Of a DNA stretch of 64,000 nt, positions 1-7,604 are shown piece by piece. Below the pieces are notes generated by a model. That model was not told where the DNA came from and made no database searches. It worked only from the letters and a program-made list of their open reading frames with translations. How positions within the stretch are numbered: the first letter of the stretch is position 1; each line of letters begins with the position of its first letter. A program made the position numbers and the translations under genes. The stretch is from Paenibacillus doosanensis. GTDB taxonomy: Bacteria; Bacillota; Bacilli; Paenibacillales; NBRC-103111. Where the stretch lies: contig NZ_JANYUY010000018.1 in the NCBI RefSeq assembly GCF_025060755.1, positions 1-64,000 on the forward strand, in the 5' to 3' direction.

Positions 1-107
1 CACAGATTTCGCCGTACGCAGGCATCCTAGCTACGCGGGGGCTTGGCCCCTCCCGCGACCGGATTTTCACCGGCTAGAAGATGCGTGCCTCTGGGCACGC
101 TAAACAA
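1..107. repeat. Hairpin-rich intergenic element, probable divergent member of a terminator-linked repeat family
   Basis: No gene lies here. Read on the + strand, the segment contains a GC-rich hairpin (about 36-57), a CCGG stem-loop (about 59-74), and a perfect 7-bp hairpin GCGTGCC/GGCACGC at 83-100. This is followed by TAAACAATAAAAAA and then the thiG terminator. The TAAACAAyAAAAAA tail plus terminator also ends the long elements near 3.0 kb and 24.1 kb, but there the last hairpin has a completely different sequence (GGAAATG/CATTTCC). That suggests the fold is kept rather than the letters. The element runs off the left edge, so its 5' end is unknown. Either strand could be transcribed. Confidence 0.45.
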
Positions 108-141
108 TAAAAAAGGCACACCTTATCCAAGGCATGCCTCG
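108..141 (-). terminator. Intrinsic terminator after thiG
   Basis: On the minus strand an AGGCATGCCTT / AAGGTGTGCCT stem is followed by a run of six T residues, directly downstream of the thiG stop. Confidence 0.85.
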
Positions 142-146
142 CTTTG

Positions 147-920
147 TTATTCAATCATACCTTCTACGGGGCTGCTGGCAGACGCGTAGCGTTTTTTAGG
201 AATGCGGCCGGCTTGAAACCCTTTGCGGCCGGCGATGACGGCATGCTTGAACGCTTCCGCCATAAGCGCGGGATTTTGCGCTCCCGCTACCGCCGTGTTA
301 AGAAGAACGCCATCCGCTCCGAGCTCCATCGCCAGCGCCGCATCGGCCGGCCCGCCGATTCCTGCGTCCACGATGACAGGCACTTTGGCTTCCTCGATAA
401 TAAAACGCAGCTGGTTCGGGTTCGCAATGCCTTGGCCGGAGCCGATCGGCGATGCCCCCGGCATCACCGCCGCAGCGCCCGCTTCTTGAAGCTTGCGCGC
501 CAAAATAGGGTCATCCGAAGTATACGGAAGAACGATGAATCCCAAGTCGACCAAAATTTTGGTCGCTTCCAGCGTACCTATCGGATCGGGCAGCAGCGTT
601 TTCGGATCACCGATCACTTCGACTTTGATCATATCGCACAACCCGGAAGCTTTCGCCAGTTTGGCTATTCGCACGGCTTCATCTACTGTAAAAGCGCCGG
701 CCGTATTGGGGAGCAGCGTGAATTTTTTCAGATCGAGCGTTTCAAGAAAGTTAGGCGCCTCCGGATTGTCGATAGGCAGACGGCGAATCGCGAACGTCAA
801 TATTTCCGCTTCCGACGCTCGCACCGCTTCACTTTGAATATCGAGCGCGGAAAATTTCCCTGTGCCCAAAAGCAAGCGGGATTTAAATTCATAAGGTCCA
901 ATTTTCAAAATATCGTTCAT
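147..920 (-). CDS. thiG: Thiazole synthase ThiG
   Basis: Cytoplasmic (beta/alpha)8-barrel enzyme that builds the thiazole phosphate ring of thiamine from 1-deoxy-D-xylulose 5-phosphate, dehydroglycine and the sulfur carried by ThiS thiocarboxylate. The 257-residue protein has the family's N-terminal [16 protein letters not shown]-type sequence, the Schiff-base lysine in KVEVIGD (K99), and the glycine-rich phosphate-binding segments [15 protein letters not shown] and [13 protein letters not shown] chose the start at 920, not the in-frame ATG at 935, because GGAGG lies about 8 bases upstream of 920 and overlaps the earlier ATG. thiS is immediately upstream and both are under the TPP riboswitch. 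The call is secure. Confidence 0.97.
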   Translation of the reverse strand: MNDILKIGPYEFKSRLLLGTGKFSALDIQSEAVRASEAEILTFAIRRLPIDNPEAPNFLETLDLKKFTLLPNTAGAFTVDEAVRIAKLAKASGLCDMIKVEVIGDPKTLLPDPIGTLEATKILVDLGFIVLPYTSDDPILARKLQEAGAAAVMPGASPIGSGQGIANPNQLRFIIEEAKVPVIVDAGIGGPADAALAMELGADGVLLNTAVAGAQNPALMAEAFKHAVIAGRKGFQAGRIPKKRYASASSPVEGMIE

Positions 921-974
921 GATCAATGCCTCCATAATAATGATCTAAATGATGCCGGATAAGCCAATAGCTTA

Positions 975-1175
975 TTAGCCTCCGCCTACAAAATGGACGA
1001 TTTCAAGCGAGTCGCCGTCCTTCAAAAGCGTATCCGCATAAGCGGAACGTTCCACGATTTCCCGGTTCAGCTCGATGACCAATATTTTTTGCTCCAGCTT
1101 AAACGACACCAGCAAATCGGCGACAGAGGATACCTCCGCGATCTCGCGCGGTTCCCCGTTAATAATCAGCTTCAT
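975..1175 (-). CDS. thiS: Sulfur carrier protein ThiS
   Basis: Small ubiquitin-fold sulfur carrier of 66 residues; its C-terminal glycine is adenylated and thiocarboxylated to deliver sulfur to ThiG. The sequence starts [12 protein letters not shown] and ends HFVGGG, giving the required terminal Gly-Gly. The start at 1175 is the only position that gives the normal ThiS length; an upstream extension would read through riboswitch terminator sequence. It lies about 55 bases before thiG, so the two are co-transcribed. A short member of the window's repeat family sits between the riboswitch terminator and this gene. ThiF and ThiO are not in the window. Confidence 0.95.
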   Translation of the reverse strand: MKLIINGEPREIAEVSSVADLLVSFKLEQKILVIELNREIVERSAYADTLLKDGDSLEIVHFVGGG

Positions 1176-1213
1176 GATGAGACACCCCGCTTTCCGCTGC
1201 AGTTGATGACGCA

Positions 1214-1268
1214 CAGAACAAATTCCGTCGTACATGAACGGCTGCGCATCGTTTTCCAAACAAAAAAG
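1214..1268. repeat. Short copy of the terminator-linked repeat
   Basis: On the + strand this begins CAGAACAAATTCC, contains GGCTGCGCATCGTTTTCC and ends CCAAACAAAAAA against a terminator stem. It shares both ends, and the GGCTGCGCATC segment, with the long copies at 2911-3092 and 23879-24125. Confidence 0.55.
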
Positions 1269-1290
1269 CCAACCCGCGCAAGGGTTGACT
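1262..1290 (-). terminator. Riboswitch-linked terminator in the thiSG leader
   Basis: Minus-strand CAACCC/GGGTTG hairpin with loop TTGCGC followed by GGCTTTTTTG, lying between the TPP aptamer and thiS. It is placed to act as the expression platform: TPP binding would favour this stem and stop transcription. Confidence 0.75.
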
Positions 1291-1334
1291 TTGTACGAAA
1301 GCCGTCGGTCGGCATCGTTACGTTCGTCCACTTC

Positions 1335-1441
1335 CCTACGCTGGTATCATCCAGAAGCATGTTAATGCAACATGCCGTATCAGGTTCCAAGGGTCAAGGA
1401 ACGGCTTCCTTATCTCAGCCCCGCATAATAGGGCTCCCCTA
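1335..1441 (-). promoter_or_regulatory. TPP (THI-box) riboswitch aptamer
   Basis: On the minus strand the aptamer reads AGGGGAGCCC, then GCGGGGCTGAGATAAGG, then GACCCTTGGAACCTGATA, and closes with ATACCAGCGTAGGGAAGTGG. These are the conserved THI-box blocks (CTGAGA, ACCCTTGGAACCTGATC-like, and the terminal CAGCGTAGGGAAG). It lies between a sigma-A-like promoter and thiS, with an intrinsic terminator downstream, so it should repress thiS-thiG when thiamine pyrophosphate is plentiful. Confidence 0.96.
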
Positions 1442-1461
1442 GTGGCTATTCAATTCACTTT

Positions 1462-1490
1462 ATTATATCAGAAAAAAAAGATATTGTCGC
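1462..1490 (-). promoter_or_regulatory. Probable sigma-A promoter of the thi leader
   Basis: Minus strand: GCGACA, 17-base spacer, TATAAT, placed about 20 bases upstream of the riboswitch. The -35 is imperfect and the -10 is consensus. Confidence 0.6.
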
Positions 1491-1516
1491 TTCCCGTTCC
1501 TTATCTCTTTCCCGAT

Positions 1517-2386
1517 TCAGCTGTTCAGATAGCGGATCTCAAACGTAGACACCTGCTCATCCACGGTATAAATGATCTCTTTGGTCAACGATTTTTTGAC
1601 CAGCTTATTCAGAATAAGCGGAAGCTCGAACTGAATGTCGGACAGCTTGTCGATCTGCTGAAGCTCCTGCAGGCTCCAAGCTTCCTCGCGGCTTGACAAT
1701 ACATCGAGCAGCGGTTTGCAGCAGCGCTCCATCTTGGACATGACGGAGAACTCACAGGCAAGCAGCACGAGTTGAACTCTTTGCTTCAGCGTCTCGTTGC
1801 TTAACGTCAGCTCCTCATACAGCTTGTATACGCCTGGATTGATGTTCTTGACCTGCCGCCAGACGGTAATCTCGGGATGGATGCCCGCCTCGATAATGAC
1901 GATCCGCGCCCAATGATGCAGAGCTTCAAGGATATCGTTATACGCATCAAGCAAATGGTCGTACAGTACATACTCCTTGCTGTCCAAATATCTCCGCAGA
2001 AAACGGGCGAACTCGATCAATAGTTTATGTTCGCGCATATCCGGAGGAAACTCCAGCATCCGATGCCGCAAGCCTTCCAAATACGTATTCTTATCCAGAA
2101 GAATCTCTCCTTTTAAGATCCAGTAAATGAGGTTGCGATGCTCTCCGTGCACAATAAGCCGGCTTAGTTCGGAAATGCTTAGCCATCTTTCTTGTATACG
2201 ACAGTTGTCTTTTATATAATGATACTGTTGGTTTGTTCGCTGGTCTTCGTCGGTAACGACAAGCAGCAGGAGATCGAATCCGTCCGTAACCGCAGAAAAC
2301 ATCGACGGATTATCCACCGCCAATATGCTGATAACCGCGTCATCATCCCGGAGCGTAGCAACCCGTTGTTCCTTTAGGGCATTCAT
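1517..2386 (-). CDS. ygxA: Nucleotidyltransferase-like protein, YgxA family
   Basis: 289-residue soluble protein resembling Bacillus subtilis YgxA, described as nucleotidyltransferase-like; no substrate or reaction is established. The N-terminal part (about residues 15-70) has strand-rich sequence with DGFDLLLLVVTDED, compatible with a minimal NTase fold. The rest is helical. Start supported by AGGAGG 9-10 bases upstream. Its neighbours ygzB (divergent, + strand) and perR nearby match the perR-ygzB-ygxA cluster known from Bacillus, although here ygxA points the other way and a glycosidase gene intervenes. The family assignment rests on sequence impression plus conserved neighbourhood; biochemical function is unknown. 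Confidence 0.75.
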   Translation of the reverse strand: MNALKEQRVATLRDDDAVISILAVDNPSMFSAVTDGFDLLLLVVTDEDQRTNQQYHYIKDNCRIQERWLSISELSRLIVHGEHRNLIYWILKGEILLDKNTYLEGLRHRMLEFPPDMREHKLLIEFARFLRRYLDSKEYVLYDHLLDAYNDILEALHHWARIVIIEAGIHPEITVWRQVKNINPGVYKLYEELTLSNETLKQRVQLVLLACEFSVMSKMERCCKPLLDVLSSREEAWSLQELQQIDKLSDIQFELPLILNKLVKKSLTKEIIYTVDEQVSTFEIRYLNS

Positions 2387-2504
2387 CGCTGCAGCCTCCT
2401 ATAGTCCATTCCATGATGCATCTTATTTCTACAAATGCGGGTCTTTCTCCTGCATCGCATTCGTGACAAATATCACAATTTATATTACAAGAAAGAAGTG
2501 ACCA

Positions 2505-2867
2505 ATGTTGAGGTTAAAATCCAGTAAAGTCAATGAGTTCAGACTCTGGGGGCTGCTGCTTACTTTAGGGGGTATGCTGCTGATGATTGTCGGACTCGCA
2601 GGGATCGTTTTTAACTGGGGAACGTTCGGGAAAATTATGGCGGGCGTATTTATGGTGCTCGGCGCTATCTCGATGCTGGCCAGTATGGCCGTCTACTTCT
2701 GGGCGGGGATGATGTCCACCAGCACGACTGTCGTGGAATGTCCGGAATGCGGGAAACAAACCAAAATTCTCGGCAAAACCGACCGCTGCATGTTCTGCAA
2801 AACGATCCTGTCTCTCGACCCCGCTCACGATCCGACTGCAAAAGCCAACGCCAATGTAAACGGATAG
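2505..2867 (+). CDS. ygzB: YgzB family membrane protein with a C-terminal zinc ribbon
   Basis: 120-residue protein with two hydrophobic segments (about residues 14-35 and 42-67), then a short tail carrying CPECG (about residue 79) and CMFC (about residue 94). That is a CxxC...CxxC zinc-ribbon arrangement, as in the Bacillales YgzB/UPF0295 proteins. The function of the family is not known. The position near perR is conserved in Bacillales, which supports the assignment. No obvious operon partner: the next + strand sequence is the structured repeat and a bidirectional terminator. The ribosome site (AGAAGTG) is moderate. Confidence 0.82.
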   Translation: MLRLKSSKVNEFRLWGLLLTLGGMLLMIVGLAGIVFNWGTFGKIMAGVFMVLGAISMLASMAVYFWAGMMSTSTTVVECPECGKQTKILGKTDRCMFCKTILSLDPAHDPTAKANANVNG

Positions 2868-2910
2868 CCGTTCGGCCATCCCCCTCTACGGCCGCCGAAC
2901 GCCGGCGAAT

Positions 2911-3092
2911 GGAACAAATCCCCCCAAAGTGACGTGATGCTCTGAAGCTTATTCCGTCCGCATCCAGCTTCGGCTGGATCGGCGTCTAACCAATCCGCCG
3001 GGATCGTTCTATGGCTAGACATTACTTTCGGGGGAAGCCCCCGGATATCCACAGGAAATGGCTGCGCATCATTTCCTAAACAACAAAAAAAC
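2911..3092 (+). repeat. Long copy A of the structured, terminator-linked repeat (candidate noncoding RNA)
   Basis: About 180 bases with no ORF. On the + strand: GGAACAAATCCCCCC, GTGACGTGATGCTCTGAAGC, a hairpin ATCCAGC-TTCG-GCTGGAT (2962-2979, with a cUUCGg tetraloop), an ATCC/GGAT hairpin, a TCTA/TAGA hairpin, a CGGGGG/CCCCCG hairpin, then GGAAATG/CATTTCC (3054-3076) and TAAACAACAAAAAA against a terminator. Copy B at 23879-24125 is nearly identical, and its differences fall in loops or keep pairing. The UUCG loop and the downstream terminator favour + strand transcription, but every stem also folds on the minus strand. I do not recognise it as a known RNA family. Confidence 0.6.
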
Positions 3093-3135
3093 TGGCTCTC
3101 TCCCGCCTTGACGGCAGTGAAAGAGGCCAGTTTTT
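3086..3135. terminator. Bidirectional intrinsic terminator
   Basis: AAAAAAACTGGC...GCCAGTTTTTTT gives a stem with T runs on both strands. It can end the + strand (ygzB/repeat RNA) and the minus-strand hydrolase gene at 3169. Confidence 0.8.
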
Positions 3136-3168
3136 TTGGTATGCCGCAAAGCTGTGTCAACAGCCTGC

Positions 3169-4908
3169 TCATTGGGCCAATGAAGTACGGATAAGCTCCC
3201 AGATGGCCGGGTTTTCGTAGCCCCTTCTCCAGGAAGCGACGCCTGCCAGCTTATACTTCTTCACAAGGTCCATGCGCGCTTTCATGGAAACCTCGTCTTC
3301 GATCCATATTTTGATCAGTTTGTCCCCGTCTTTATACTCCACATAATTTTGTCCCGCTTCCGGCAAAAATACCGGGGTAAGGTTCTTTTCCTTGATCACT
3401 TTCTGCGGATTGTCCATGTACACCGCGCGCGAGCTGACCTTCTTCTTGCCGTTCACCGTCTCCTCCGTCCATATTCGGGTGTAGAAAGGAACTCCGAGAA
3501 TAAGTTTGTCGGCGGGAATGTTATCCTCTTGCATCAGCTTCACGACGTTCTTCTCGACCCACGGCAGCGATGCGACCGAGCCGGCCGTCGGACTGCTCGC
3601 CCAAAATTCGTCGTATGCCATAATCATCATATAATCCAAAGATTCGATAAGTGCTTTGCGGTCATAGAATGCCGACCACATCTCGCTCCCCGACTTCGGG
3701 GTCACGTCCATCGAGACGACAAGCCCCTGCTCGTGCATTAAAGGAACCATTTCACGCACGAATTGGACGAGATTGTCTTTGTCCTTCGTATTGACGTTCT
3801 CGAAATCAATGTTGATTCCTTGCAAAGAGTACAGCTGCGCATAGCTGAGAAGCTGCTTGATCATCTTCATTCTTTTGTCGTAGGAGGATAAGGCCTCCGA
3901 GGTCTGCTTAGGCTCGAATCCGTTATCGAAGAGCGCCCATACTTGATAGTTTTGATTATGCGCCCATTTGACGTAAGCCGGGTCAGCCAGGTTCTTCAAG
4001 TTGCCCTCGGCGTCGTCAAGATGAAACCAGGTAGGGCTTACGACGTTAAGTCCGGGCATCGCCGGAATTTTGCTCGTATCCGGATTTTTGGGGCCGGCTA
4101 CCTGCTCCCACGTCATGTTGATCTTCCCCCCGGCCAGTTTCGGAGGCACAAAGCTAGGAGGCTGCTCATCCTTCGGAATCGTCTCCGTCCGTTCAGACGC
4201 AAGCTGCCCTTTCTTAACGTAGCCTAAATACCCGTTCTTGAGCTGTACCCGATACCATTCGGCGTCCTCCGACCAGATCATCACTTCCTCTCCTTGCTTT
4301 AAATCGGCGAGAATGGGAGATTTGATCGAAGGCTCTTTGCGCATGGCGACGGTTTTATCCGGCTTATCCGGGTAGGAAGCCGCCCCTGCCCAGCGGATGG
4401 CATCGCCTTCCTTAGCCATTATTACGGCCCCGGTATCGGCCGACTCTCTCAGCTCGATCCGGTACAGCTGCTTGAGCGGTTCCATAGGCAAATATAAAGT
4501 CCCGTCTATCTTCTCCAAAGGAAATTTAAGGTTGAAAGGCTTCTCGTTCATCAGTCCCGTCAATTGACTGGTTCTGAGGCGCACCACTTTGTCCTGAGTC
4601 GTTATGATAGTAGAATCGCTGGCCGCCTCGTAAATCATCGTCGGGTCCACCAGTTCCTTCACAATGTCGAAGGGCAGCTTCAGGCTCTCCGCCTGGCCCT
4701 GCGCCGGCTTGTCGAGCATGCTCCCTTGATAGAAAATAGGCTTACCCATACCGTCAAAGGAAGGGTCCTCATGCTTGCCGGTAGGGACGTATTCATCCCA
4801 AAACCATACAGCCGCGGCTCCGAGCAGGATAGCGGACAGCAGTGTCCAAACGCGCCATTTTTTCGACTTTCTTCGCTTAGATCTGTAAGTCCTATTATCG
4901 AGTTCCAT
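3169..4908 (-). CDS. Membrane-anchored GH18 family hydrolase with SH3 domain
   Basis: 579-residue protein with a basic N-terminus and one transmembrane/signal segment (about residues 19-40), suggesting an enzyme tethered outside the membrane. A copper-amine-oxidase-like N-terminal region is followed by a bacterial SH3 domain (about residues 185-240: MRKEPSIKSPILADLKQGE, WYRVQLKNGYLGYV). The C-terminal half is a GH18 barrel with the catalytic pattern INIDFEN (DxE; Glu as proton donor) and downstream MAYDEFW and GVPFYTR motifs. GH18 enzymes of this layout act on N-acetylglucosamine polymers, often in spore or cell-wall remodelling; that role is inferred. The start has GGGAGTGAAGTA before ATG. 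It sits between ygzB and perR, a place usually without such a gene. Confidence 0.85.
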   Translation of the reverse strand: MELDNRTYRSKRRKSKKWRVWTLLSAILLGAAAVWFWDEYVPTGKHEDPSFDGMGKPIFYQGSMLDKPAQGQAESLKLPFDIVKELVDPTMIYEAASDSTIITTQDKVVRLRTSQLTGLMNEKPFNLKFPLEKIDGTLYLPMEPLKQLYRIELRESADTGAVIMAKEGDAIRWAGAASYPDKPDKTVAMRKEPSIKSPILADLKQGEEVMIWSEDAEWYRVQLKNGYLGYVKKGQLASERTETIPKDEQPPSFVPPKLAGGKINMTWEQVAGPKNPDTSKIPAMPGLNVVSPTWFHLDDAEGNLKNLADPAYVKWAHNQNYQVWALFDNGFEPKQTSEALSSYDKRMKMIKQLLSYAQLYSLQGINIDFENVNTKDKDNLVQFVREMVPLMHEQGLVVSMDVTPKSGSEMWSAFYDRKALIESLDYMMIMAYDEFWASSPTAGSVASLPWVEKNVVKLMQEDNIPADKLILGVPFYTRIWTEETVNGKKKVSSRAVYMDNPQKVIKEKNLTPVFLPEAGQNYVEYKDGDKLIKIWIEDEVSMKARMDLVKKYKLAGVASWRRGYENPAIWELIRTSLAQ

Positions 4909-4956
4909 TACTTCACTCCCATGTTGACTCTAGTAATCTCTGTATTATATTAACAA

Positions 4957-5006
4957 AAAAGACGTGCGAAAAGCCACTTGTCAGACAAGTTAGCCTAAGC
5001 ACGTCC
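4957..5006 (-). terminator. Intrinsic terminator after perR
   Basis: Minus strand: GACGTGC / GCACGTC stem enclosing an inner ACTTGTC/GACAAGT hairpin, followed by TTTTTTG. Confidence 0.85.
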
Positions 5007-5044
5007 ATTATACCTTATTTGCCGCGCGCCATTCCACGCAATTG

Positions 5045-5479
5045 TTACGCCCGCTTCGCCGTAGCGCATTCCGCGCATATACCGTACACTTCCACACGAT
5101 GGCTTTTGACAAGAAAGCCCGTCTCCTGTCCGGCCGTCTTCTCCAGATCGTCAAGCGGCTTGTAAGCGAAATCGACCAGTTTGCCGCATTCCTCGCACAA
5201 AGCATGATAATGATCGGACATATCCGCATCGAAGCGGCTGGAATGATCTCCGTACGTCATTTCCCTGACCAATCCGACTTCGATAAACACCTTCAGATTA
5301 TTATAGACCGTCGCTACGCTCATGCTTGGAAATTGCGGAGCTAGCGCTTTATAAATCTCATCCGCCGTAGGATGGCTCATCGTATTCAATAAATAGGCGA
5401 GAATGGCATGTCTTTGCGGGGTCATGCGCACGCCCAACTGCCTTAACTTTTGCAACGCTTGCTCCAATCGTTCATCCAT
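5045..5479 (-). CDS. perR: Peroxide-responsive Fur-family repressor PerR
   Basis: 144-residue metal-dependent repressor that senses hydrogen peroxide by metal-catalysed histidine oxidation and controls catalase, Dps, haem and iron genes in Bacillales. A winged-helix DNA-binding half (about residues 1-80) is followed by the dimer/metal half. Regulatory-metal ligands expected of PerR are present: H36, D84, H90, H92 and D103. The aspartate at the last position points to PerR, where Fur usually has glutamate. The structural zinc site is C95/C98 and C135/C138. A good promoter lies upstream. I did not find a convincing Per box there, so autoregulation is unproven. Confidence 0.95.
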   Translation of the reverse strand: MDERLEQALQKLRQLGVRMTPQRHAILAYLLNTMSHPTADEIYKALAPQFPSMSVATVYNNLKVFIEVGLVREMTYGDHSSRFDADMSDHYHALCEECGKLVDFAYKPLDDLEKTAGQETGFLVKSHRVEVYGICAECATAKRA

Positions 5480-5518
5480 GCTGTCTCACCGCCTAATCCG
5501 AGAAAAGAGTATCAATCT

Positions 5519-5548
5519 ATTCTATGCGGCTCGGAAGCGGTTTGTCAA
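5519..5548 (-). promoter_or_regulatory. Sigma-A-type promoter of perR
   Basis: Minus strand: TTGACA, 18-base spacer, TAGAAT, about 40 bases before the perR start codon. Confidence 0.75.
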
Positions 5549-5588
5549 TCCATAAGGGCCCTTTCACCCGGGGAAATCGCCGAAAGGA

Positions 5589-6845
5589 TCAGCTGGATCT
5601 TCGGATCGAAATGGACCCTTTCGTGTCAATCTGAATTTTATTTTTGCCGCTGCCGACAGTGCCGTTCACCGATTTTTTGCCTATATCCAGCGGCAGCTCC
5701 GAGCGGATGCTTCCGTTTTCGCCGGAGCCTTTAACGGTATAATCCCCTGCGGAAGGAAGTTCTAACCGGATATCGCCATGACTTGTTTCCACGCTCCAAT
5801 CTCCGTCAACCTTATGAGCGCTTACTTCCACCGACCCGTTGGTCGTACGGGCTTTGACGGCTTGAGGCGCCTCGCTGATTTGAATGTTGCCGTTCGTCGT
5901 CTCGACGTCCATACTGCCGCTCACTTGGCTTAAGGTCAAGCCGCCGTTGGTCGACTCCAGCTCCACATCCCCTTGATGGCCTGTTACCTGAATCTCGCCG
6001 TTGGTCGTCTCGGCCCGCAATTTTCCTATGCTATCCGTTATGACGATGCGGGCATTCGTTGATTCCAGATCTACTTTGAGCGCTTCCAGCGAAGAAAGCT
6101 GAATGGTCCCGTTCGTCGTGTTGGCCTTGAATTCCTTAGGGAATTTCAGCTGCCCGGCCGTTATTTGCCCGTTGGATGATTCAACATTCATATCGACGTC
6201 GGCATGCGGCGGAACGCTGATCACCAGATCCGTCCTCACCAAAAACTGCTGCCAAAACCCGCTAACCGCCGTATTGCCTTCCGCCTTGATCGTGAGCGTG
6301 CCGCCGCCGACGCTGTGCTCCAGCCGGGTTTGCTCCGCGATACGTCCGGCCTCCTGCTCATCCTCCAGCGCTACGTATACGATAGACTGAATTTGCAGCT
6401 CGTCAGCGGTTCCCTGTTGGAGGACGATATTTCCTCCGGAAGGATTTTTCACGACGATGCGGTTGACCCCCGCGTCAATGGGAATCTCCGTGACGCCCTT
6501 ATCAAACTTGCGGCTTTCTCCCTTCGTAATAGAGTTCATGGCAACGCCCAGATCAAAATGGCCGAACCAGTTGCGCAAGGCGGAAGCCGACTGCGTGCTG
6601 CCTATCACCAGCGCCGAAATCACCACGGCGAAGACGACTCCTCCAATATCGAGCTTCAGCTGTTTTTCGCTCTCTCCGTATTTCATATTAAATAAAATGT
6701 ACTCGATTCCGAGCGCCACAAACAGCACCGGCCACCACTGAATCAGCATATCGGTCCAATGCGACCCCGCATATTGATCCGCAATAACCGAAGCGCCGAC
6801 GGCGACTAGGAGAAGAGCGGCTGTATAACGGCCTGCTTTATGCAT
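5589..6845 (-). CDS. Membrane protein with DUF4097 beta-repeat ectodomain
   Basis: 418 residues. The N-terminus has three hydrophobic segments (about residues 7-23, 34-52, 68-87), similar to the LiaI/LiaF-type membrane region. From about residue 125 to the end is a DUF4097 region of short beta repeats containing recurrent STNG/TTNG/SSNG motifs, expected to form a beta-solenoid. Proteins of this type sit at the envelope with stress-response systems; their biochemical role is unclear. It is the last gene of a run with ECF sigma, anti-sigma and a small membrane protein (43-base gap to the gene upstream), which suggests a regulated envelope-stress operon. Confidence 0.8.
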   Translation of the reverse strand: MHKAGRYTAALLLVAVGASVIADQYAGSHWTDMLIQWWPVLFVALGIEYILFNMKYGESEKQLKLDIGGVVFAVVISALVIGSTQSASALRNWFGHFDLGVAMNSITKGESRKFDKGVTEIPIDAGVNRIVVKNPSGGNIVLQQGTADELQIQSIVYVALEDEQEAGRIAEQTRLEHSVGGGTLTIKAEGNTAVSGFWQQFLVRTDLVISVPPHADVDMNVESSNGQITAGQLKFPKEFKANTTNGTIQLSSLEALKVDLESTNARIVITDSIGKLRAETTNGEIQVTGHQGDVELESTNGGLTLSQVSGSMDVETTNGNIQISEAPQAVKARTTNGSVEVSAHKVDGDWSVETSHGDIRLELPSAGDYTVKGSGENGSIRSELPLDIGKKSVNGTVGSGKNKIQIDTKGSISIRRSS

Positions 6846-6888
6846 ACATCATGTCTCCTCTCTACCTTGGTCCGCTTTGCCGGACGCT

Positions 6889-7521
6889 TTATTTTTTAGT
6901 CGATTCCCGCAAAAACAGCACGACTCCTACGACGATCAAAATGACCGCGCCGATCGAGGAACCTAGGAGATCGAAAATCCGGTTAAGCCACTCCGGCTTG
7001 CTGCTGACGAGAAATAGAAAGACGCCGCCGATAATGAGCAGGTAACCGAGCGTGCTCCCCTTCGGCCACTTGCGTCCCGTCAATCCTCCGTTCCCTCCCG
7101 GCTCGCCGAAGGAATCGGAGTATAAGCCTCCCCATTGCCCGTTCACCTTGTCGGTTTGCTGCAGCGCATCGAAAATGTTGTAAAAATAAATGACCGGCAC
7201 GAACAAGGAAAACAGCACGATCAGCGGAATGCTGGTACTGGAGCTTGTAGCAAAAAAAACGATAGCGAATATATCCAATATAAGCAGCAGCATAATCATC
7301 ATGCCCCGCTGCATGAGACCGAGATACAGCTGGCCGGTTCCGGGGATCAGGAAAGATAACAGACAGGCGACGATTTTGCTCTTGCGCGGCGCTATCCGAA
7401 ACGGATCAAACGGCGGTTGGCGGTTTGAGTGAGGCTGGTTCCATCGTTCCATCCGCTCCCGCAAAAATTCGTCTTCTCTCTCTTCTTCATTTGCAATAGG
7501 TTCTTTGCGTTGTTCTTCCAT
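6889..7521 (-). CDS. Multi-pass membrane protein of an ECF sigma operon
   Basis: 210-residue protein with a charged N-terminal 45 residues, then about five to six hydrophobic segments. LSFLIPGTGQLYLGLMQRG resembles the TM2-like GxGQxYxG turn. The C-terminal pair of helices (YLLIIGGVFLFLV and IGAVILIVVGVVLFL) resembles LiaI/LiaF-type (DUF5668) membrane proteins. GGAGG precedes the ATG. It lies between the anti-sigma gene and the DUF4097 gene, same strand with short gaps. I infer a role in envelope sensing, not a reaction. Confidence 0.7.
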   Translation of the reverse strand: MEEQRKEPIANEEEREDEFLRERMERWNQPHSNRQPPFDPFRIAPRKSKIVACLLSFLIPGTGQLYLGLMQRGMMIMLLLILDIFAIVFFATSSSTSIPLIVLFSLFVPVIYFYNIFDALQQTDKVNGQWGGLYSDSFGEPGGNGGLTGRKWPKGSTLGYLLIIGGVFLFLVSSKPEWLNRIFDLLGSSIGAVILIVVGVVLFLRESTKK

Positions 7522-7604
7522 CTAGAATTGACCTCCATTCATTACACAGTTTGTTTTGCGGAAATATACGTTAAGCTCAGAGCGGCTGTTACATCCGAAC
7601 CCGA

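Noticed and set aside
1-107. Possible cobalamin riboswitch on the minus strand (CCGGTGAAAATCCGG and GCTAGGATGCCTGC)
   Set aside because: The GGTGAAAATCC block is suggestive, but the CACTGT core and the long-range B12-box arrangement are missing in the visible part, and the element better matches the window's terminator-linked repeat at its other end.
5480-5545. Per box for perR autoregulation
   Set aside because: The sequence around the -10 (TAGAATAGATTGATA) is too far from TTATAATnATTATAA to call.
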